Source: Nelumbo lutea (taxonomy: Eukaryota > Streptophyta > Magnoliopsida > Proteales > Nelumbonaceae). From it: a DNA stretch of 64,000 nt. This document shows, in pieces, positions 57,385-64,000 of the stretch (position 1 is the stretch's first letter; each line of letters opens with the position of its first letter). Below the pieces are notes generated by a model. The model searched no databases. It was not told where the DNA came from and saw only the letters and a program-made list of their open reading frames with translations. The stretch is from positions 75,202,401 to 75,266,400 of the forward strand of contig JAKGHH010000001.1 of the NCBI GenBank assembly GCA_022828595.1, written 5' to 3'. Both the position numbers and the translations under genes were made by a program.

Positions 57385-59251
57385 TGTGTTGAAAGGGTTA
57401 GAAATCAAGTTTCACATGGCCGAATCAGGTTTGGTGGTTGGTCAAATTTAAAATTTTTTTTAGTCCAACTTGGGAATCAATTTATCGGTGATTTTGAAAT
57501 CTAAAATTTCATGATCGATTTTGCATTGAAGTGGAACAGATTTGAAACTCAAATTAAAACCGATCATACTTAATATGGAGACCACAATGTGCAGCACCCA
57601 GAGTGGTAAGTTCACACCCAATATCAGTCTCCAATTGAAGATGGCATAGTGTGTACGTGAAGCCAATTCAGTAACACCATTTTAGCAAACCAGTTCCAAA
57701 CTTGCTTGGATCGATGTGGATATATGAACTTGATATCTTCTTATGTTTTTCTTGCAAAAACACAGTAGAGAACTTATGGAAATTAGTCCCTATCACAATT
57801 GAGTCAAATTGGGGTTTTTGGGAGGTAAAGGAGAAGAGAAGAGAAGAGAAGTGAGCAAGAGATTGGAGAGGAATGGTCCAAGAGATTGGATCAGGACTTC
57901 ATCTTTAATTGATAAGTATCATCTTCTTAAGAGAATGGGTGCTTTATACTCAGATCCATGTCCTGTTGTCATGTGATCTCTTAACTAATCATATTAGTAA
58001 TGGGCCTTAGGCCCATTTTCTTTAATGGTTCATGTCCCAAGGTATTGTATGGGCACTTTGGGCCTAAATATTGTATGACATGGGACCCACAAAGGTTTGA
58101 TACAAGTCCATAAGGGTTCAACCCCACCTCTGGAAGAAGTTAGGCCAAATTCACTATTTAGGGGCAGTGAACACCTGACCCAATTAGCTTGAGTTCAATT
58201 TGGGCCCAACATTTACACATAAATGATCATTGGATTTAGCCACCCTATAAAGACATAAGGATAATGGAATTATGTAAGATAAAGTGCATTGGGTAATCAT
58301 CCCTATAATAGTCGCTTACACCTAACATTTTAGCCCATAATCATCAAAACACTATCCATATGGAAGGACCCCTTGCCTGATTATGAAATGTAGTGTCACA
58401 CTCTTTGCTCGACTATATTTTGGGATTAAAACGTTTTGCAAACATTTTTCCTAAAATAATAATATAACATATAAATATATTTTGCAAATCAAATTTCAAA
58501 TATAGTTTAAATCCACTACTGGTAGTTTAGATTTCCATCAAATAGAGTGTAAACATTGATGTTCACTTTGTCTGACAAAAGGGTTGATTGTATCACTATG
58601 ATCACCCACTCAGGTAATTTTCTAAACTACCCCAACAAAACCAAATATTTGATTCTTGATGATCTCACTGATTAGCACATTAAATACAATTTAGTCTAAA
58701 ACCTAGTGCAGTATCATAATCAAGTTTGGGGTTAAGTGTAACTTTCTAGTTTTGCCCATCCATTCCCAAGGTCTAGGGCATAATTGGAAATTTATCTAGG
58801 TTTAGTGTTTTTTTTAAACACCCACTACAGTTTAGTCTAAAACCTAGTGCAGTATCATAATCAAGTTTGGGGTTAAGTGTAACTTTCTAGTTTTGTCCAT
58901 CCATTCCCAAGGTCTAGGGCATAACTGAAAATTGGTCTAAGTTCAATGTTTTTTCTAAACACCCATTGGCTGTGCTTAGGGTTTAACTTTAGCAGATATG
59001 ACAAGTTGCTCCACCAATTCAGTAATACACTAGTGTCAGCCTTGTCAGGAAGATAAATTCCCCAAATTTATCTAATGGCTGAGAATATTCTAAACTAATA
59101 TGAGTCTTATAAGTGTCCAACTTAAGGAGTAATTCACAAAAAGACATGAATTTAAACATAAAACAATAGTATACTTTATTCAATTACTGATAAACGTTTG
59201 ATGTTTATGTACATCAATTTGATAGGAGCTAAGGGCATACACTATCTAACA
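57385..59251 (-). repeat. old solo LTR of a copia family related to that at 23426
   Basis: Read on the minus strand it starts TGTTAGATAGTG (59251) and ends CCCTTTCAACACA (57385). The exact 5-bp duplication ATATG flanks it (57380-57384 and 59252-59256). Segments match the copia LTR in order: the GGGCATACACTATCTAACA end, the GATCACCCACTC stretch near 58605, and AACTTGGGAATCAATTTATC near 57465. It is strongly diverged, and there is no interior. Confidence 0.85.
58691..58970. repeat. 141-bp tandem duplication inside the solo LTR
   Basis: TTAGTCTAAAACCTAGTGCA at 58691 recurs at 58832, continuing through AAGTTTGGGGTTAAGTGTAA and CCATTCCCAAGGTCTAGGGC with few differences. Confidence 0.92.
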
Positions 59252-59256
59252 ATATG

Positions 59257-60117
59257 CACACACACATATAAACACGTATTATCAATAAAATAATGTGCAT
59301 ATTTTACATGTAATATATGTATATATGAGTATTATTTTATTTTTTATTTTTATTTTGGTTTTTTTTATTTTTAATTATAGAAAATGCTAAAATTTGGGAT
59401 TTTAGGCCAAAAAGTTTTTTTTTTGACAAAAATAATGAGGCACCATGTGTAGATTGTGAAATTTTACCCAAAATTAACATAAAAGTCACCCTGATCGGAT
59501 AATCAAACACAAAGTTATGGCCTCCAAAAAATTTGTATACACATATAGTGTGTAACTCATGACCAATGACTAGGTCAACAATTCAATTGCTTGTGTCAAA
59601 CTGGTTTTTGACTTAGTTAAGGGTTTTTGGTCAAATCTTTGATTTTAAGAAAACTAGGCCCAAGATCATGATCGGATGATAGTTCAAACGATTGGACTAT
59701 TTGAATCAATGGTAGGTTGAAAACATTGCTCTTCAATCACCACACCAAAAGGTAAAGTAAAATAAAATAAAATAAATGAGTTGTAATGGTGTGAACAATA
59801 GGAATCCGGATCTCTTGCAAGCAAAACTTTGAGAAAATGAAATCCAACAACACATTCAGAATATCTCCCATGCATATATCTTAAATTCATGAGGAGATAT
59901 TTCCAATTTGTGATTCAATTCCTTCGTAGGGTTTTTGCTTGCAAGTGACTCCCATCGCAAACAATGAGTATGGATATGCTACCCACAAAATGCTATTACA
60001 ACCTAACCATAAGATACTCTAACTATGCATCAATTGTGCATCGGTATCCTCTCCCGATGAATGGCAATATGCAAGTATAGGAGATTTTTTCGATGTGTAA
60101 CTATAGTTTGTAATGTG
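59257..60117. other. intergenic DNA, no gene seen
   Basis: AT-rich, with (CA)n and (TA)n-like short runs at 59254-59330. No coding feature recognised. Confidence 0.5.
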
Positions 60118-60317
60118 TGGGCAGGGAATCCAAATTTTCTCCTTATAGAGTGCACCTCACACCCGCCTCATAGCATTTGCAACTACACATTGGGAATATC
60201 TCCCGTATTCATATGTTGTCATTTGTGGGGGAGATATTCCCAGTGCACAGCTGCAATGCGCTGTGAGGTTGGTTTAAGGCGCTTTATTAGGAGAAAATCT
60301 GAGTTCATGGGCAGATT
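60118..60317. repeat. long hairpin (fold-back) sequence
   Basis: Arms of about 86 bp (60118-60205 and 60224-60317) are inverted copies with a loop of about 20 bp. They include GGGAATATCTCCC against GGGAGATATTCCC, GTGCACCTCACA.. against ..TGTGAGGT, and TTTTCTCCTTATA against TTAGGAGAAAATC. It may be a MITE or a hairpin RNA source; no target duplication was found. Confidence 0.65.
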
Positions 60318-61640
60318 AGAACTCTTAAAGATGATAGCGCAAGTTCAGGACAAGAGAGCTGAGCTCCAAACCTAAAATATCTCTTGGCATTGAATGAGTC
60401 CCTACCCCTTAACTATGGAAAAAATGTAACTTCATATATATGGTTTGTGTTTTGGGGACTAAAAATATTTAAATGGACTAATTCACATCATTGTTGTATT
60501 TTATTGTAGTACTATATATATTGGGCTCTTGAACACATTGAAATAGCTGAATGCAAAGTATTCTGAAGTAGTAAAAAGATCAAGAATACTTTGATATGGA
60601 GAAAACTAGAGTATTCAGGTGTTCTCAAATATCTTACAACATTAGTTTCAAAACAAAGTACTTAGAGCCAGAGGGATACCTTTTTTTTCTAGGTTGAAAT
60701 ATATACGAAGTGTTTTTTTTTTCCACAAAAAAGAGCGACCACTAAAAACATCATGGATACATAGTAGACCCCCTGATACAAGATGAAGAAGCTAATCTAT
60801 TAATATATGCAAGGAAGTTGGTAAAAGAAACAAAAGATCTACATAGCCTGGTCTTTCTTGCCATAGCATGAGCAACTGAAGTTTTTCTTCAATTAAGTTC
60901 TTCAGATATCTAAACTTAAGTTAGTGTTTAGATCTATACATTGGTTCTTCTAGCTAATGTTTCTTTTGGTTACTCTAATGCCTTCAACATCTTCTATCGC
61001 ATTAGAAAATAGAATAGTTGTTAGTATTCCTTGTGACACTAGCAATATAAGACCTCTGATGATTTCTCATAGTTCAGCTTCACCTAAGGAGATTGTAATG
61101 CAATGTTGTTCTTCTGCAATGAAGATATTGAAATGGTGAGAGGATAAATATAAACCTGTTGTAATTGACTTGTGAAACCATTGCCAAAGCATGCATGGTA
61201 TCAAAGAGTTCTTTTCTCTATACTACTCAGACATCAAATTAACACCTAAGGGATAATATTGGTTTGCTTTGATACAAACATCATGAGGATTAGGGGTTTT
61301 CTTTTTCCCTTAATTCCTTAAATAAGACTTCATTACGCGTGTCCCTTATGCTACGCAAGATAGCCAAAATTCTTGCTAGACAAATCTTCTTCATGTGTTT
61401 GCTTCCTTCACTCCTTTGATACCATCATTCTAGAATATTTGAAGAATTTAATTGAAGAAAAGCTTCTGGATAAACACTAACTTAAGCTTGGATATCCATA
61501 TAGCTTTAGAGAATACACACACAAACACACAAAGAATAGGTGCCTCATTTGTATTTCGGTAGTTAAGTCACAAAAAGAGTAGGCCACATCATCCCGTTGT
61601 CTACAAGTCCAACTTGCAACCTTTAAAGTATTGGAGAGCA
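60318..61640. other. intergenic DNA, no gene seen
   Basis: AT-rich with recurrent AGAATACTT/GAAGAACCAATG-like motifs but no gene, RNA or repeat that could be delimited. Confidence 0.5.
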
Positions 61641-63110
61641 ATTTCATCAAAATATTTGGTACCTATGGGGAACTTGAAGTGACCATAGTCGCTCCCATGA
61701 AGTTGTTGGTTGAAGATTTACAGCTAGGTTAGCTGTAATGGTTCTATATGCCGAGAGGACAAAGAACTCCCCATTGCTTTTACTCTTCCATAGCAATTTG
61801 TCCTCCATCATACCATGCATTGTTGCGACTTGGGATGTTGAGGAGGCTTCAACTATGTAATCATTAAAAATGAGGCAGGAGACCATAATTCCATCCGCCA
61901 TTTTGCATAGGCGTGTACAATCGGTCAGTTCGGTTTAAATCAAGGATTTAATCGACTATTCGGTTTTACTATTTTTTCTAACCGAATCGAATCGAATCGA
62001 TGCTAATCGAATTTGATTCGGTTGAACTCTGGTTCCACGTAAATGACAAATACTTAATAAGTAATATTAATGAAAAGTTAAAATGGCCACAAAACCCAAT
62101 AGTTTTAATTAATTAACTATTAATTAAAAGTTAAAATGATCCCAAAGCGCAAAGATTTTATTTAATTAGCTATTATTAATTAAAAGCTAAAATAGGCTCA
62201 AAGCCCAACGTCAATGGAGAATTGACGATAATTAATGATTAATGAACAATTAATGACTAACAAACAATTAATAATGAGTTTAATTTTTAATTAATTAGCA
62301 TAAAGTATTAAATAAAACTTTAATGTTTAATATACTTAACTAAACAACAACATTAATTGATTTTCAGTTCGATTCAGTTGAAAATTTCAGTCAAACCAAA
62401 CCGGAACTGAAAACCGATTCTTTTTAAAAAAATAAAAGCCAAAGTAGACCGTTAACCCAATTAACTTATTCAGTTTGATTCAGTTCCGTTTTCGGTGTCC
62501 ATGGTTATTTGTTGATGGTATCCATGGATCACTAATAGGACCAATCCTGTCTCCTATACCAATATTATAGAGTATATTCTTTAATTTCATTGTGTTTTGC
62601 CACCACAAAGAATCATCGAGTTTTGCTTTACTATTGAAGAAGCTTCTTTTTTTTTTTAAATATATAAATTGCAATTGATGAATCCATAGCTCATGTGTTC
62701 CTTTGAGGAATTTCCATATTTACTTTGTAAATAAAGCCTTATTCATTGCCTTTGAGAGTCAAAGACCTAATCCCCCTTCATTCCTCATCTTACAAACCCT
62801 CACCCAAGCAATGTTGTGCCCAAAACTTTGGTCTTTACACCCTTCCCACCAAAAGTTTCTATATAATCGATCAAGTTTAGATGAGACTTTTTTGGATAGC
62901 AAATTGGTCTGCATACTATAAGTAGGGATGCTTTGGGCAAATACTTTTATCAATGAGGTTGTTCTCCTCACTTGCGAATGAGTCCTTGCTTGCCATGTGT
63001 CAAATTTGTGTTCAACCTTATCAATCAACATTTTATAAAAAATCACTATTACATATCTCATCTACCAATATTTTGAGTGGTAAGTAGGGTGCATCCAAGT
63101 CAGTGGACCT
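61640..63110 (-). pseudogene. LINE (non-LTR retrotransposon) ORF2 relic with an insertion
   Basis: Minus-strand pieces follow the C-terminal order of plant LINE ORF2: 63061-62759 has LIKVFAQSIPTYSMQ and NFWWEGCKDQ..HNIAWVRVCK..NEGGLGL (end of reverse transcriptase). 62674-62480 has SLWWQNTMKLKNIL and IGIGDRIGPISDPWIP. 61901-61647 has DKLLWKSKSNGEFFVLSAY and WERLWSLQVPHRYQIF (zinc-knuckle-like tail). The 5' part is missing, and frameshifts separate the pieces. About 590 bp at 61910-62500 of AT-rich DNA with TCAGTTCGGTTT-like ends does not belong to LINE coding sequence and looks inserted. Confidence 0.8.
61910..62500. mobile_element. unidentified AT-rich insertion in the LINE relic
   Basis: Bounded by GTGTACAATCGGTCAGTTCG on the left and CAGTTCCGTTTTCGGTGTCC on the right, with ATTAATTAA-rich interior and repeated AACCGAATCGAATCGAATCG motifs at 61980. 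The edges are not a clean inverted repeat, so the class is unknown. Confidence 0.4.
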
Positions 63111-63146
63111 TTAAAACAATAAAACTCAGGTTAAGGGAATAAACTT

Positions 63147-64000
63147 GAATATCACTTGGTTTAGTGCGATCTGGTTGCTCCCAGTTGGAGGTGACTTGGT
63201 TTCCAGACGAACAGCGGATTAAACCTGCAAGGATACCAAAGAACCCTGGGATGTTAACCCGGTGAGGTTGCTCCGGTGCTTAAATTAGTAGGCTAGTAGC
63301 GAGCTAAAATTGCTTGAAAATGAGAGAGCTTGAGAGCAGGAAATCACGCATACCTTGCACCCCTGGGGGTGGAGCCTTTATATAATGGAGTCCTTGCGGG
63401 TTTCGCGGAGTAGTTCCAGAATCCTCGTAATGATGAGATCCGTTTCTGTGATAATGGGAAATAGTGTTGCTAACTAATAAGGTTTATCGAGTCCGCCCGA
63501 ATCGGCCGAGGGATATAATGCTGGCTGTTACGCGACGTGATCCCGTGAAGTCCAAGAACCGTCGGAGGGATTTTTGGGAACCTCACTGTGGTACATCGGT
63601 ATCCCCGAGTTGACGCCTTTAAGTCCCGAACTGAACTGAATGTTGAAGTGCCTTGCCCGCCAAGTGTTCTTGTTGCGATCTGGTACCGAGGCGATCTCAT
63701 TTCGGGGTGACCCTGTCTCAAGGTCACTTTAGCCTGGGGTAGGTGGGTACCCGAGACTGTTATGCTACGGGATGATCATGTTGAGCTATCATCTGTTAGT
63801 CAAGTCGTGTCCTCGTGTCCCCCTGTTACGAGGTCGGGCCAAATCACTTTTCATCAATTGCCCCCCACTCCCCGAGCTAGGGGTCCAGACCTGGTGCAGG
63901 GAGTTCATGATGTTGCAAGTGGATTTGGCTCGAGGTCCAAGGCGCTTCATTAGATGAATCATTGGTCAGATCAGTTCGGCTACTCGGCTCAACCAAGAAT
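63147..64000 (-). mobile_element. right-edge gypsy-related LTR element (partial)
   Basis: The LTR ends CAAATCACTTTTCATCA at 63856; the next bases, TTGCCCCCCACTCCCCGAGCT, are the polypurine tract of the same family (minus strand). The conserved block CTCCGGTGCTTAAATTAGTA is at about 63273-63292, and a minus-strand TATA region (plus CCTTTATATAATGG) is at about 63377-63386. The low-coordinate LTR edge is uncertain (63100-63160). The element continues beyond the window. Confidence 0.75.

Noticed and set aside
1..64000. tRNA, rRNA and organelle-derived segments.
   Set aside because: None recognised by eye. The TGGTATCAGAGC at 26659 is a retroelement primer site, not a tRNA gene. A tRNAscan run would be needed to exclude one fully.

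Overview
The window is nuclear DNA from a flowering plant, probably a woody dicot or magnoliid. The signs are one plastid-targeted site-2 protease gene, plant-type Ty3/gypsy (Tat-like) and Ty1/copia retrotransposons, a Mutator-like element with a 9-bp target duplication, Tourist-like and fold-back MITEs, a LINE relic, and long AT-rich intergenic DNA. The species cannot be named from the sequence. Only one gene looks intact: an uninterrupted 464-codon ORF for an ARASP-type chloroplast RIP metalloprotease at 47069-48463 (+). Everything else is transposon-derived, relic or non-coding.

Layout. 1-2434 shows no gene. 2440-6267 is a non-autonomous minus-strand LTR element (element A, target duplication AATAG) whose interior is mostly an 86-bp tandem repeat. 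6787-13295 holds several small inverted-repeat elements, two of them nested, and a CT/GA-rich block. 13455-37009 is one Mutator-like transposon: its ends begin GGGTAAATTA and are flanked by an exact 9-bp repeat AAAAAATAA. It carries a captured, decayed VQ-motif (CaMBP25-like) gene with its promoter region. A 21.3-kb Tat-like gypsy element (13893-35232, target duplication TTATT) sits inside the captured gene's 5' region, and a copia element (CAAAC) sits inside the gypsy. The copia/gypsy segment was then partly duplicated and joined at a chimaeric junction near 26133, or was mis-joined from two haplotypes.

37010-47068 is AT-rich. It holds a Tourist-like MITE, a degenerate array of about 235-240 bp units that is split by a second non-autonomous gypsy-related element (element D, 40778-44680, target duplication AAATG), and a long fold-back MITE. 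After the protease gene come two more solo LTRs of the copia family (50356-52288 plus strand, AATGC; 57385-59251 minus strand, ATATG), two unrecognised coding relics, a hairpin at 60.1 kb and a LINE relic (61.6-63.1 kb). The window ends inside a fourth gypsy-related LTR element.

The gypsy-related elements (A, the 21-kb element, D and the one at the right edge) all lie on the minus strand. They share a GGAGTGGGGGGCAA-like polypurine tract and a conserved block near the TATA box in the LTR; the first three also share a TGGCGCC-type primer site. The full gypsy element also has a plus-strand gene between integrase and the 3' LTR, with its own TATA box and apparent introns. Both retroelements carry many stops and frameshifts and appear inactive.
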